Numbered from the stretch's first letter, positions 27,545-37,248 are shown. The stretch: DNA of 64,000 bases from an uncultured Butyrivibrio sp. (GCA_946623755.1 CAMORK010000002.1:1-64000); one strand, 5' to 3'. Notes: generated by a model from the sequence alone, not told the origin. Translations and numbers: made by a program.

Positions 27545-29056
27545 TTAAAACTGAGTAGCGTAGCTCATAACCTTTTCCTGGGTCATGTCTGCTTCTTCTG
27601 TGATCTCGCCACGTAATTTACCGTTACACATTACATAAATTCGATCTGACATACCAAGAAGTTCCGCCATTTCGGAAGATATCATTATGATAGCCTTACC
27701 CTGCTTGGCAAGATCAGTCATGATCTCATAAATCTCATGCTTGGCACCTACGTCGATACCTCTTGTAGGCTCGTCCATTATAAGAATGTCAGGATCATTA
27801 GCAAGCCATCTTGATACGATAACCTTCTGCTGGTTACCACCGGAAAGGTTAGAGATGTGCTCCTGCATGCTTGGTGTCTTGATGCTGAGCTTTTCAATAC
27901 TGTCATCAACAACCTTGTTGATCTTAGGATGATCAAGAATGAATCCGCCGGTGAGATATTTGTTGTAAACAGATACACCAACGTTATCCTTGATTGAAAG
28001 GCATCCGAAGATACCGTTTCCTCTTCTGTCCTCAGTGATCATACCGATTCCGGCATTCATGGCATCTCTGGGGCTCTTTATCTTAACCTGTTTGCCATGA
28101 ATCTTGATCTCTCCGGCTGAAAGATTTCTGATACCGAACAGACCTTCCATAAGTTCTGTTCTCTGGGCTCCGACAAGTCCTCCAAATCCAAGGATCTCAC
28201 CCTTCTTCAAGTTGAAGGATACATTCTGGAAGGACTTCTCATGGATTGATGAAAGTCCGTTTACTTCCATAACCACCTCGCCCGGTGTTCTATCCTTTGG
28301 AGGATAGATATTTGTAAGCTCTCGACCTACCATCTTGGCAATAATATCGTCAATTGTAAGATCCTTGGCAGGCCATGTTCCGATGTATGTACCATCTCGC
28401 ATGATCGTAACATCATCAGCGATACGCTTGATCTCATCCATCTTGTGTGAGATATAGATCATGGCAACTCCCTTTTCTCTGAGCATTTCCATGATTCTGA
28501 AAAGTGCTTCTACCTCACTATCTGAAAGAGAAGATGTTGGCTCGTCGAAAATAATAACCTTGGCGTCATGTGATACAGCCTTGGCAATCTCTACTGACTG
28601 CATCTGTCCGATTGACAGTGTATCAAGCTGCGCCTTTGGATCAAAATCCATGTTGACTTCCTTGAGCCACTTCTCTGTTTCTTCGTACATCTTTTTATGG
28701 TCGATTACCTGAAATGGACCAAATTTCTTGACCGGGAATCTTCCAAGAAACATGTTCTCTCCAACGCTTCTTGCAAGTACCGGTTGCAATTCCTGATGCA
28801 CCATGGCTATACCTTTTTTCATAGCCTCATCAGGGTTGTCGATTGTTGTCTTTTCTCCGTCGATATAGATCTCTCCGGCATCCATCTTGTAAATACCGAA
28901 AAGACACTTCATAAGTGTTGATTTGCCGGCTCCGTTCTCTCCCATAAGTGCATGGACGGTACCGGGCCTAACTGCCAATTGTACGTTATCCAGTGCCTTT
29001 ACACCGGGAAAGGACTTGGATACGCCCCGTAGTTCCAATTTGTACTCTGATGCCAT
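27545..29056 (-). CDS. mglA: Galactose/methylgalactoside ABC transporter ATP-binding protein (two NBDs)
   Basis: Walker A GENGAGKST, LSIGQMQSVEIAKAV, second NBD LSGGNQQKVIVSRWLA. Confidence 0.93.
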   Translation of the reverse strand: MASEYKLELRGVSKSFPGVKALDNVQLAVRPGTVHALMGENGAGKSTLMKCLFGIYKMDAGEIYIDGEKTTIDNPDEAMKKGIAMVHQELQPVLARSVGENMFLGRFPVKKFGPFQVIDHKKMYEETEKWLKEVNMDFDPKAQLDTLSIGQMQSVEIAKAVSHDAKVIIFDEPTSSLSDSEVEALFRIMEMLREKGVAMIYISHKMDEIKRIADDVTIMRDGTYIGTWPAKDLTIDDIIAKMVGRELTNIYPPKDRTPGEVVMEVNGLSSIHEKSFQNVSFNLKKGEILGFGGLVGAQRTELMEGLFGIRNLSAGEIKIHGKQVKIKSPRDAMNAGIGMITEDRRGNGIFGCLSIKDNVGVSVYNKYLTGGFILDHPKINKVVDDSIEKLSIKTPSMQEHISNLSGGNQQKVIVSRWLANDPDILIMDEPTRGIDVGAKHEIYEIMTDLAKQGKAIIMISSEMAELLGMSDRIYVMCNGKLRGEITEEADMTQEKVMSYATQF

Positions 29057-29105
29057 ATCGTGTCCCTTTCTACTTCCACTATCTATCTTGTGTTCCCTTT
29101 AAAAA

Positions 29106-29135
29106 GTGGTGCGGATGCCTGGCATCCGCGCCACC
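29106..29135 (-). terminator. Attenuator-like hairpin in the mglB-mglA intergenic region
   Basis: GTGGTGCGGATGCC-TG-GGCATCCGCGCCAC; on the minus strand followed by TTTTT. Confidence 0.65.
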
Positions 29136-29309
29136 GTATGATGTATAAACAAAACCCGTGATATTCGGATTGCTCCGCTTTGCTCTCGCAATCCTACATA
29201 CATTCAGAATTCGCACCATAGTGCTACTTCTTCATGTATGTTCGGTCTTCAAGGTCAATCAGTTATCTGTGCAAGCACAGAACTACTTGACTTTGAATCC
29301 CTATATCAC

Positions 29310-30449
29310 TCACTTAAGTGAATCAAGAACTGACTGTGCGTTGTCAGTTGTAACCTTTACATAGTCACATCCGATGTAGTACTCGTTGCCTGCACCTGTG
29401 ATGTAGTTGATAGCTGCATCAGCTGCACCGTGAGACTGAGCGATGTGATCGTTGAATACTGTACCTGTCATTGTTCCGGCAAGTACATCCTCAAGAGCCT
29501 CTGTAAGAGCGTCAACACCTACAAGGTAAATGTCCTCACCAACCTTACGTCCGGCTGCCTCGATTGACTGAAGAGCACCAAGTGCCATAGCATCGTTGTT
29601 GCAGAATACTACTTCTGTCTCAGGATTAGCTGAAAGTGCGTTGGCAACGAGCTGCTGAGCTGTAGCCTGATCCCAGTTACCTACCTCGTCATCAAGACAC
29701 TCAACTGTCCAACCGGCATCCTCAAGAGCCTTAACTGAGAACTCTGTTCTGTACTGAGCATCAACGTTCTCAGGGTCACCCTCGATCATGATGTACTGGA
29801 TCTTGCCATCGCCGTTGAGGTCAACCTTCTCCTGGCCGAGGTCAACGATGATCTCGCCCTGCATTGTTCCTGACTGACGAGCGTCACATCCAACATAAGT
29901 TACGTTCCAGTTATTAGCTGACCATCTTGCTTCCTCGTCAGCGTCTGGCTCACGGTTGATGTAAACAAGAGGGATATCAGCGCCAACTACGAGATCTGTA
30001 ATTGTAGCAGCTGAAGATGAGTTAACGGGATTGATGATAAGAACATCAACACCCTGTGTGATAAAGTTCTGAATCTGGTTTGTCTGTGTTGCCTGGTCAT
30101 TAGCACCATCAACGATTGTAATGTTGTCCTTTGAGAATCCCTGTGATACAAGGTAGTTCTCAAGCTCTGTTCTGAAGAGTGTCATGAAGTTATCAGCGAA
30201 CTGATAGATACATACACCAACCTTCTTGTCTGCAAGATCAGCATTTCCTGCTGTCTCTGTTACTGCCTCAGCAGCTGTCTCTGCTGTCTCTGCAGCAGGA
30301 GCCTCTGTTGCTGTCTCTGCGGCAGGAGTCTCTGTTGCTGTCTCTGCAGCAGGAGCTTCAGTAGCTGAGTTTCCGCATCCTGCAAGCATTGCCATAGTCA
30401 TTGCAGAAACTGTCAAAAGACTTACCAATTTCTTTTTCATTTGTAACAT
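29310..30449 (-). CDS. mglB: Galactose/glucose-binding lipoprotein
   Basis: Lipobox MLAGCGNS, DLNGDGKIQYIMIEGD calcium loop, NNDAMALGALQSIEAAG; upstream of mglA and mglC. Confidence 0.92.
   Translation of the reverse strand: MLQMKKKLVSLLTVSAMTMAMLAGCGNSATEAPAAETATETPAAETATEAPAAETAETAAEAVTETAGNADLADKKVGVCIYQFADNFMTLFRTELENYLVSQGFSKDNITIVDGANDQATQTNQIQNFITQGVDVLIINPVNSSSAATITDLVVGADIPLVYINREPDADEEARWSANNWNVTYVGCDARQSGTMQGEIIVDLGQEKVDLNGDGKIQYIMIEGDPENVDAQYRTEFSVKALEDAGWTVECLDDEVGNWDQATAQQLVANALSANPETEVVFCNNDAMALGALQSIEAAGRKVGEDIYLVGVDALTEALEDVLAGTMTGTVFNDHIAQSHGAADAAINYITGAGNEYYIGCDYVKVTTDNAQSVLDSLK
30282..30366 (-). repeat. In-frame tandem 27-nt repeat (9-aa ATEAPAAET unit, about 3 copies) in the mglB linker
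   Basis: ATEAPAAET-ATETPAAET-ATEAPAAET visible in both protein and DNA. Confidence 0.75.
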
Positions 30450-30607
30450 CCTCCTTAAAGTAAGTTATTGGAGCGTAGCTTAAGCAAAGCCCCAATGTTT
30501 GTTTACATGGATAATCTTATCAAAAGCATTTGTGCAAAAACATAGAGAATTCTTCTTTTTATCTTAGAAATCCTTTTGTTTTTTGTTCTTAATTGTGAGT
30601 TTTACAC

Positions 30608-30672
30608 AATAAAAAACACTCCCTTTTGGTAACATTTACTTTACAGAAACGTTTTTTCAAAAAGGAGTGTCG
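30608..30672 (-). terminator. Long-loop hairpin terminator between the 30709 ORF and mglB
   Basis: ACACTCC(C)TTTT ... AAAAAGGAGTGT; the minus strand continues into TTTTTT. Confidence 0.5.
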
Positions 30673-30708
30673 TCATGTTGTAGTATTGTATGAAATTATC
30701 TGTTATTT

Positions 30709-31095
30709 TCACTCAATTTCAGTAGTGCCATCGTCATAGGTTATGACCCAGTAACCTTTGCCTGTACCGCAGTCTTCATGATACTGCTTGTCTACTATCA
30801 CCGGTTCCTTCTGCGCAGGTTTGTCATCAAGGGCAACAGAATCGTTGTCAATATAAGTAATCTTATAATATGAAGCGGGTTTCATTTCAGTTTCTGCCTG
30901 GACATTTTCAGTATCCGGATTTTCATATTCTATCGGCTGTTCGGTTACAGTAACCACCGGTATATTGTCATCAGATACCATCCCGGACAGAAAATGTTTA
31001 TATGCCGGCATCAGAGAATACAGCACTATGTTGAAAATAAACACACATGATATTGTCCCTGCAAATATGAATGTAAATGTCAGTACTTTCCTCAT
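30709..31095 (-). CDS. Hypothetical secreted/membrane-anchored small protein
   Basis: N-terminal TM/signal, C-terminal GTGKGYWVITYDDGTTEIE. Confidence 0.55.
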   Translation of the reverse strand: MRKVLTFTFIFAGTISCVFIFNIVLYSLMPAYKHFLSGMVSDDNIPVVTVTEQPIEYENPDTENVQAETEMKPASYYKITYIDNDSVALDDKPAQKEPVIVDKQYHEDCGTGKGYWVITYDDGTTEIE

Positions 31096-31107
31096 ATCTT
31101 TTCCTCT

Positions 31108-32118
31108 TTAATAATTTACAGGATAGCTGGCTTCTTTTTTTATAGGCCCGGCCGGATAACTCTCGTAGGTCTGCTTGTAATATCCGCTTCCCTTCGCTCT
31201 TTGCATCTCAGCGTCAAATACATACCAGTTTCTTCCAACCTTGACTTCCGTCCAGGCATGTGGTGTTCTGCCGCCAAGAGCCGATGTCACTGTTCCGGTA
31301 CATACCATGGCATCGTAACCAAGGCCTTTGGCTATATATGCAAATGCAGCAGCATATCCGTAGCAGTTGCCTTTATGTTCGCTCATGGTATTCATGGCAT
31401 AGGAACCGGTCCAGTCTCCACTTGGAACTTCCATGCTTCTTTCATATACCACTGATTTTGCAAGATAATCAAAAGAAGCTTCAAGCTGCTCAGCCCGGGT
31501 CATGGAAAATGTGGTGCAAACGTTGACCAGATCTGCTGCCATCTTCATCAACTCTGAAGGAGGATCGACAATATCACCGTTTTCCAGAACCCATTTCACA
31601 GAGCCTGTCGAGTGGATAAAATGCTCTCCCGGAGCATCCCATTCCATACCATTTACAGATCCGTTGTCCTCTACTACTGCTACAATCTCCCTGCGAAGCT
31701 TTTCAGGCACCCCCGAGAGTGCGTTCTTACTTATTGAAACTACAGTGTTGGGAATATATGATGCCGAAAGAGCCGGTGGATAACACACAAGCTCTGTCTG
31801 CATCTTGTCGTAAAGGCATCCGCTGTAAGATGAATAAAACGGGTTATTCTTACTTACTGTAATGCACTTTAAGTGTCCCATTCCTCTGAAGGCCGTTGAT
31901 GTGATCTCATATACATCACTTCCTATATGAATAGAAGTGATACTGTGATCAGGAAAACTTGAGTAATCTAGCACTTCATAATCACCGGCGCTTACTGTAA
32001 GGGAATTTGTACCGAGCATCAACAGAATCAAAATAAGCGATATTAATTTATGGCCATTTCTGAGGATTTTTGTCAGTATCATAATAGGTGTCTGTCTGCC
32101 CTCCCATAGGATTAGCAT
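31108..32118 (-). CDS. Secreted protein with BspA-like LRR segment and transglutaminase-like domain
   Basis: LRR-like TSIHIGSDVYEITSTAFRGMGHLKCITVSKNNP; Cys-His-Asp pattern GNCYGYAAAFAYIAKGLGY / HAWTEVKVGRNWYVFDAE. Confidence 0.75.
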   Translation of the reverse strand: MLILWEGRQTPIMILTKILRNGHKLISLILILLMLGTNSLTVSAGDYEVLDYSSFPDHSITSIHIGSDVYEITSTAFRGMGHLKCITVSKNNPFYSSYSGCLYDKMQTELVCYPPALSASYIPNTVVSISKNALSGVPEKLRREIVAVVEDNGSVNGMEWDAPGEHFIHSTGSVKWVLENGDIVDPPSELMKMAADLVNVCTTFSMTRAEQLEASFDYLAKSVVYERSMEVPSGDWTGSYAMNTMSEHKGNCYGYAAAFAYIAKGLGYDAMVCTGTVTSALGGRTPHAWTEVKVGRNWYVFDAEMQRAKGSGYYKQTYESYPAGPIKKEASYPVNY

Positions 32119-33193
32119 TACTATGTATCGGTTGTCCTGTTAACTGATAGTCACCATCAACATATCTCGGTCTGGTGTTAATAATGTCACTTTCAAATGC
32201 ATATCCGTAATATTCTCTGAAGTCCTGCCTCTTGCCACCCCAGTTGGGATGTACTCCGTATCCTGCCCAGGATTTTATAGGATCTGCATAGGCCTCATGG
32301 TTGTCACAGACTATCTGGCACCATTGATCTTCCCATTTATTTGCATTTACATGGACCCATTTAAGCGGTGGGTATTCTGCCTTAATTCCTGCCAGAAAGT
32401 CCGCATACCATAATTGATCAAGATAATCAAGGATAAGGCCCAAAGCTCTGGTTGATCCGGCACATGTATACTCATGGCCGATAAAAACACCATATGCAGT
32501 TCTGTATAGCTTGTTGTTTGTACTTTCTACCTCATCCCGAGTCAGTTCCTTACCGGCTGCACAATATGCGTTTACAATACCTGTGGCATAGGCCACCATC
32601 TCTATCTGAGTTCCGCTGCCAAAATTATTAACACGATTATATACATGTCTTGCAAGCTGAAGGGCAACGCTCCTTGCCTCATTTTCCTGACGCCTGTTCA
32701 TTCCACCGTTACTGTGGATCTCATCGGGAATAACCGACATTCCGTCCTTCTGCGTTTGTGTCTTTTGATATCTCGGAACAACATATTCAAATTTACTTCT
32801 GGAAGTTCTTGCCGCGGGATTTATAACCATGCTGGCTTCACGGTTCTCATCGAAACCGTGATCTACATAATGCTGATATAACGCAAACGGATTAGCTCCG
32901 ATACCCGGATCTTCTCTCAAATCCTGGTAATTCAGGAAATAGCATAGTGCATTGAAATTTTTGCCATTATATGTTTTGTTAAATTTTTCAAGCGCAAGCA
33001 TTGTATCTTCATCAATTTCTACGCTTGTTGTTGTGGGATCCTTGACTGTGGTTCCGTTAGGAGTCGGTGTTGGAAATGTCACGTTAGCTGTAGCATAAGA
33101 CCTGAAAGGAAACAGTAAAGTCAGAATTAAAACCCCAAGCACAATACTCTCAGCTGCTTTAGCAATTCTTGTAAGTGTAGATCTGCAGAACAT
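32048..33193 (-). CDS. Secreted transglutaminase/cysteine-protease-like protein, active site possibly altered
   Basis: Signal peptide; YTCAGSTRALGLILDYL ... EDQWCQIVCDNHEAYADPI. Start MFCRSTL at 33193 with SD CGGAGG. Confidence 0.6.
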   Translation of the reverse strand: MFCRSTLTRIAKAAESIVLGVLILTLLFPFRSYATANVTFPTPTPNGTTVKDPTTTSVEIDEDTMLALEKFNKTYNGKNFNALCYFLNYQDLREDPGIGANPFALYQHYVDHGFDENREASMVINPAARTSRSKFEYVVPRYQKTQTQKDGMSVIPDEIHSNGGMNRRQENEARSVALQLARHVYNRVNNFGSGTQIEMVAYATGIVNAYCAAGKELTRDEVESTNNKLYRTAYGVFIGHEYTCAGSTRALGLILDYLDQLWYADFLAGIKAEYPPLKWVHVNANKWEDQWCQIVCDNHEAYADPIKSWAGYGVHPNWGGKRQDFREYYGYAFESDIINTRPRYVDGDYQLTGQPIHSNANPMGGQTDTYYDTDKNPQKWP

Positions 33194-33240
33194 TTTTCGC
33201 CTCCGTCTAAAGATTTTTTGGCTAAAAAACACAACAAAAA

Positions 33241-33277
33241 AAGCCAACAAGATTTCATACATTAATCTTATCGGCTT
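33241..33277 (-). terminator. Terminator after the 33298-35220 gene
   Basis: Minus strand AAGCCGATAAGATT-loop-AATCTTGTTGGCTT then a T tract; 14-bp stem counting G-U pairs. Confidence 0.75.
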
Positions 33278-33297
33278 AATTTTATGAATTGTTTATA

Positions 33298-35220
33298 CTA
33301 ATTTATATGTTTTCCGTTTTTTAAAACAAATATCGCACATACAAGACATAACAGCAATATAAACAGTCTTGCGTGCTCCGGTCTTCCGGAATCTGAGGTT
33401 TCTGACCTTCTGGCTCCCAGAACCTGAGGCTTAGCACTGTAAGTTGTTGCTGCCTCCAGACTGTTTGGGACTACATTACCGGTTGTGGCTGTTAATCCGG
33501 AATCTGTCTGCGTCACGGATACGATCGTAGAAGCATATGAGATTGCTACCCCATCACTGTTATCTGATGCTTTGACATTGCTTCCTGTATTCTCAGACTC
33601 TCCGTTTTTTGTATCTACAAGAATAAGTTGTCCGTTAACTTTGCTGATATTATAAAGATAATTAACGGAATTACCATTCTCATCAACTATATCAATACCG
33701 GCTATCTCATTGACCGACCTGCCGGCCCCGGTCTGACTACCGTTTATTACTACTCTCTCTATTCTGTGTCCTTCCATGAGTGAGCCGGAAGTGATTTCAA
33801 AGCTGTCATCCGTAAGGGTCTGTCCATCATCATTTTTGACTGTCGTACCTGCTTCTATAGTGATGTCTTTTGCCTTGATGCTTACGGTTCCCGTATTAGG
33901 AAGTACATTGAACTTGGCCGGAAGGATGTTTCCTGCAGAATCCCTGATTATGAAATCTGCCGCCGTCCTTAGCGGATGGTCCTCTGCATCATAGAAGACC
34001 ACTTCCTGTGAATCTCCGGGATTGGTAACCCTGGCAAAGGCCTTGACTACATTTATCCAGAAATCCTGACCGCGATAAGAAAACTCTGTGCCAAGTCCCA
34101 CATCAGCGTAGGACCTGGTTCCAATAAACCTTCCGTAGCACTCATACAGATAACCTATGATAGGATTTCCTGTCTCTTTGTCATGAATTACGATTTCAAA
34201 ACCGCCTACTATATGCTCTTTGCCGTCAAACTCGATTTCCCTGCACTCTTTACCGTCTTCCAGAAAAAGAGCTCTGATCTCAATCGTAACATCCGGGATC
34301 GGATCCTCTGCGGGAACTTCTGCCGAGTCTTGAGCCGTGTCCTGCACCGGATTTTGAATAAGTTCTTCCTGCTGCACCGGCACTTTAGAAATATCAGTCT
34401 GATCTGAGCCCGAAGTCTTCCCAGTATCTGCAGTTGTCCCAGTATCCTTTGGTTGCCCGGGAAGTGTAGACTCTCCGGAGTCAGCTGTCTGTCCGGCCTT
34501 CTCGGTATCTGTCTTTTTATCAGCCTGACCCGGCTTCTCAGCATCTACCGGTTTCTCAGTCTGACCGGACTTTTCAGCATCTTCAGGCTTATCAATCTCT
34601 CCGGGTTCTTCCGGATTATCAGGACTATCTGCTTCTCCGGGTTCTTCCGGATCATCAGCTGTTTCCTGCGTTCTTTCTCTTATAACGCCGTCAACATGGA
34701 TACCAACGTCAGCATTAGGATAACTTGTTGACGCAGATTTTATCACATACCATACCACATAGTGTCTGGACGGATCAAAATCTTCAACCTCGCCTCTGAT
34801 ATCCGATACTTGCGGGAGTTTATCCAGCATCTGTGAAACCCCGTTTGATGCTGTGAATCCGTCTGTCAAAAGAGATTCATCTGAGCCGTCAATCGCCCCG
34901 GTACTCGGAGAGTACCTAAATGATGACAGCGCACCATTCACTCTGATAGCTGATGAATACAAGTCTGTTGGGTAGTTTCCGGGTTCTGCCGGTATATCTG
35001 CCCCAATGCCTCTGCCTCTGATAAAGAAGCATACGTCCAGGTATTCCTCTTTATCATCAGTATCATCAGCCTGAATCTCTTCCTGCTCGTTATTTAATTC
35101 TTCTGCACCGGCAATAATGGTCATGCCCCTGTTCCCCAGCACGGCAATAAAGACTATCAATGCCATCAGAACGCTAAGTGCGCTTCCGGCAAAGCTTTTC
35201 ATAACGAATTTCACTCCCAT
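33298..35220 (-). CDS. Large cell-surface protein with Pro/Glu/Asp/Lys-rich repetitive linker and C-terminal membrane anchor
   Basis: Signal peptide, repetitive PEEPGE/EKPGQ/DAEK linker, C-terminal VLGARRSETSDSGRPEHARLFILLLCLVCAIFVLKNGKHIN. Confidence 0.7.
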   Translation of the reverse strand: MGVKFVMKSFAGSALSVLMALIVFIAVLGNRGMTIIAGAEELNNEQEEIQADDTDDKEEYLDVCFFIRGRGIGADIPAEPGNYPTDLYSSAIRVNGALSSFRYSPSTGAIDGSDESLLTDGFTASNGVSQMLDKLPQVSDIRGEVEDFDPSRHYVVWYVIKSASTSYPNADVGIHVDGVIRERTQETADDPEEPGEADSPDNPEEPGEIDKPEDAEKSGQTEKPVDAEKPGQADKKTDTEKAGQTADSGESTLPGQPKDTGTTADTGKTSGSDQTDISKVPVQQEELIQNPVQDTAQDSAEVPAEDPIPDVTIEIRALFLEDGKECREIEFDGKEHIVGGFEIVIHDKETGNPIIGYLYECYGRFIGTRSYADVGLGTEFSYRGQDFWINVVKAFARVTNPGDSQEVVFYDAEDHPLRTAADFIIRDSAGNILPAKFNVLPNTGTVSIKAKDITIEAGTTVKNDDGQTLTDDSFEITSGSLMEGHRIERVVINGSQTGAGRSVNEIAGIDIVDENGNSVNYLYNISKVNGQLILVDTKNGESENTGSNVKASDNSDGVAISYASTIVSVTQTDSGLTATTGNVVPNSLEAATTYSAKPQVLGARRSETSDSGRPEHARLFILLLCLVCAIFVLKNGKHIN

Positions 35221-35299
35221 GATCTATATAAAACATACTGAAATATCATAACAAATAATCTATCATATCACTCATCATAATATGGCAATTTTTTGTTTA

Positions 35300-36679
35300 T
35301 CAGAATATCTTCATAGCATCAGAAATGGATGACACACCGATTATCTCCACATCTTTAAAAGTGCTCTTAAGCTTGGACTCAAGGGCTCTTGGAACAATAC
35401 AGGTCTTAAATCCGAGCTTTCTGGCTTCGGACACTCTGGCCTCAGCCATATTCACAGAGCGCACTTCTCCTGAAAGGCCAACCTCTCCAAATGCGATCAC
35501 ATCACCACTTATGGGCTTATTCTTGAAGCTCGAAATAAGCGCAAGGCATATTCCCAGATCAAGTGATGGCTCAGCAATCCTCATACCACCCGCAAGATTT
35601 ACATAGGCATCAGACTCTCCCATCTGCAATCCGACCCTCTTTTCAAGAACTGCCATAAGAAGGTTAACTCTGTTGTAGTCGGTTCCATTTGCCTGCCTCT
35701 TGGGGAAGCCGAAATTACTCCTGCAGACAAGAGCCTGAATTTCTATAAGGATAGGTCTTGTCCCCTCAACCGAGCAGGTTACGATTGAACCACTGGCATT
35801 TTCAGGTCTTCCGTCCAGCATGAACTCCGATGGATTGGTCACTTCAACAAGTCCCTTTTCCTGCATCTCAAAAACACCGATCTCGTTGGTGGATCCAAAA
35901 CGGTTCTTGACAGCACGTAAAATTCTGTAGGATGCATGCCTGTCACCCTCAAAATAAAGCACGGTATCAACCATATGCTCAAGAACTCTGGGGCCTGCCA
36001 CCTGTCCTTCCTTGGTCACATGACCAACGATAAATATCGAGATATTCATGCTCTTGGCAATCCTAAGAAGAACCGATGTTGACTCTCTTACCTGAGAGAC
36101 ACTGCCCGGTGCTGAAGATACAACCTCATTATACATAGTCTGAATTGAATCTATTATGACAACAGAAGGTTTGGCCCTGGTTATGGCCTCTTCTATATTA
36201 CCAAGATTGGTCTCACACATAAATTTCAGCTTGTCAGAAAAATCCCCTATTCTATTGGCTCTTAGCTTGATCTGTCTGAGGGACTCCTCACCTGAAATAT
36301 ATAATATATCCCGTCCGTCAGCTGAAATATTGCCTGCCACCTGCAAAAGAATTGTGGATTTACCTATACCGGGGTCTCCTCCCACAAGTATAAGAGACCC
36401 CCTGACCAGTCCTCCACCAAGGACTCTGTTCAGTTCCCCAATATGCGTGTCATATCTCTCCTCGTCATTCATCTCAATGTCTGACAGGGATTTGGGTGCC
36501 TCATATGCTCCGGACTGCGCCTGTGCAGCACTTACACCCTTAGTAGCTTTAGCCGCAGGTTTAACTGTTTCCTCAACAAATGTATTCCATTCCCTGCACC
36601 CCGGACACTGTCCCATCCATTTGGATGATTCATACCCGCAATTCTGGCAGAAAAATACAGATTTGATCTTTGTAGCCAT
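35300..36679 (-). CDS. radA: DNA repair protein RadA
   Basis: N-terminal zinc finger CQNCGYESSKWMGQCPGC, Walker A GGDPGIGKST, KNRFGSTNEIGVFEM. Confidence 0.96.
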   Translation of the reverse strand: MATKIKSVFFCQNCGYESSKWMGQCPGCREWNTFVEETVKPAAKATKGVSAAQAQSGAYEAPKSLSDIEMNDEERYDTHIGELNRVLGGGLVRGSLILVGGDPGIGKSTILLQVAGNISADGRDILYISGEESLRQIKLRANRIGDFSDKLKFMCETNLGNIEEAITRAKPSVVIIDSIQTMYNEVVSSAPGSVSQVRESTSVLLRIAKSMNISIFIVGHVTKEGQVAGPRVLEHMVDTVLYFEGDRHASYRILRAVKNRFGSTNEIGVFEMQEKGLVEVTNPSEFMLDGRPENASGSIVTCSVEGTRPILIEIQALVCRSNFGFPKRQANGTDYNRVNLLMAVLEKRVGLQMGESDAYVNLAGGMRIAEPSLDLGICLALISSFKNKPISGDVIAFGEVGLSGEVRSVNMAEARVSEARKLGFKTCIVPRALESKLKSTFKDVEIIGVSSISDAMKIF

Positions 36680-36709
36680 TTATCCTCCACATCCCCAATA
36701 AACTAAAAA

Positions 36710-36735
36710 GAGCTTTCCTGTAAGGGAAAGCTCTA
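36710..36735 (-). terminator. Intrinsic terminator after the 36749 gene
   Basis: AGAGCTTTCC-TGTAAG-GGAAAGCTCT; minus strand followed by TTTTT. Confidence 0.75.
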
Positions 36736-36748
36736 AAATGTTATTTTG

Positions 36749-37159
36749 TTATTTACAGACCTTGACCTCTACAGGGCCCTCGCCTGAGAGTTCCACGCTG
36801 ATGTTCAGCTTGCCTCCAAGATTTGTTGCCATCTTGCCGATGCTGTTTCCACCAACGGATACACTGTATTCAGTGTTCTCCAGAAGTCCTAATGTGATCT
36901 GTGCATCATTATCACCTTCAACACTAAACTCCACTCCGTTGTCTGTCTCCTTAAATCCTGTGACAGCAGTTCCGGGAACTGATTCATAAACAAAGTTTTC
37001 ATTGCTCTCGAGCTTCGTTATATCCTTGTAGGTCTTTACCTTGAGAATATTACCGTTGTGCTCAAAATTCTCCAGCTTCTTCTTTTCCGGAAGCTTGTAA
37101 TTGCCAAAGCTTATAGTGCCATCACTTTCAGCTTTGATCAACTGTTCTACGACAGCCAT
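36749..37159 (-). CDS. Small conserved hypothetical (often annotated endosialidase-like in Lachnospiraceae, by memory)
   Basis: MAVVEQLIKAESDGTISFGNYKLPEKKKLENFEHNGN; start at 37159 preferred. Confidence 0.55.
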   Translation of the reverse strand: MAVVEQLIKAESDGTISFGNYKLPEKKKLENFEHNGNILKVKTYKDITKLESNENFVYESVPGTAVTGFKETDNGVEFSVEGDNDAQITLGLLENTEYSVSVGGNSIGKMATNLGGKLNISVELSGEGPVEVKVCK

Positions 37160-37248
37160 AGTAGCCCTCCTAAGCATGTTGCACTTTTTATAAGTAACTC
37201 ATATATAAAGTATATCCTACTCCGACACATTATTAAATTAAAATTTTC

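Noticed and set aside
34450-34660. CRISPR-like or satellite repeat in the surface protein gene
   Set aside because: Degenerate in-frame coding repeats (PEEPGE/EKPGQ); no constant repeat-spacer periodicity.
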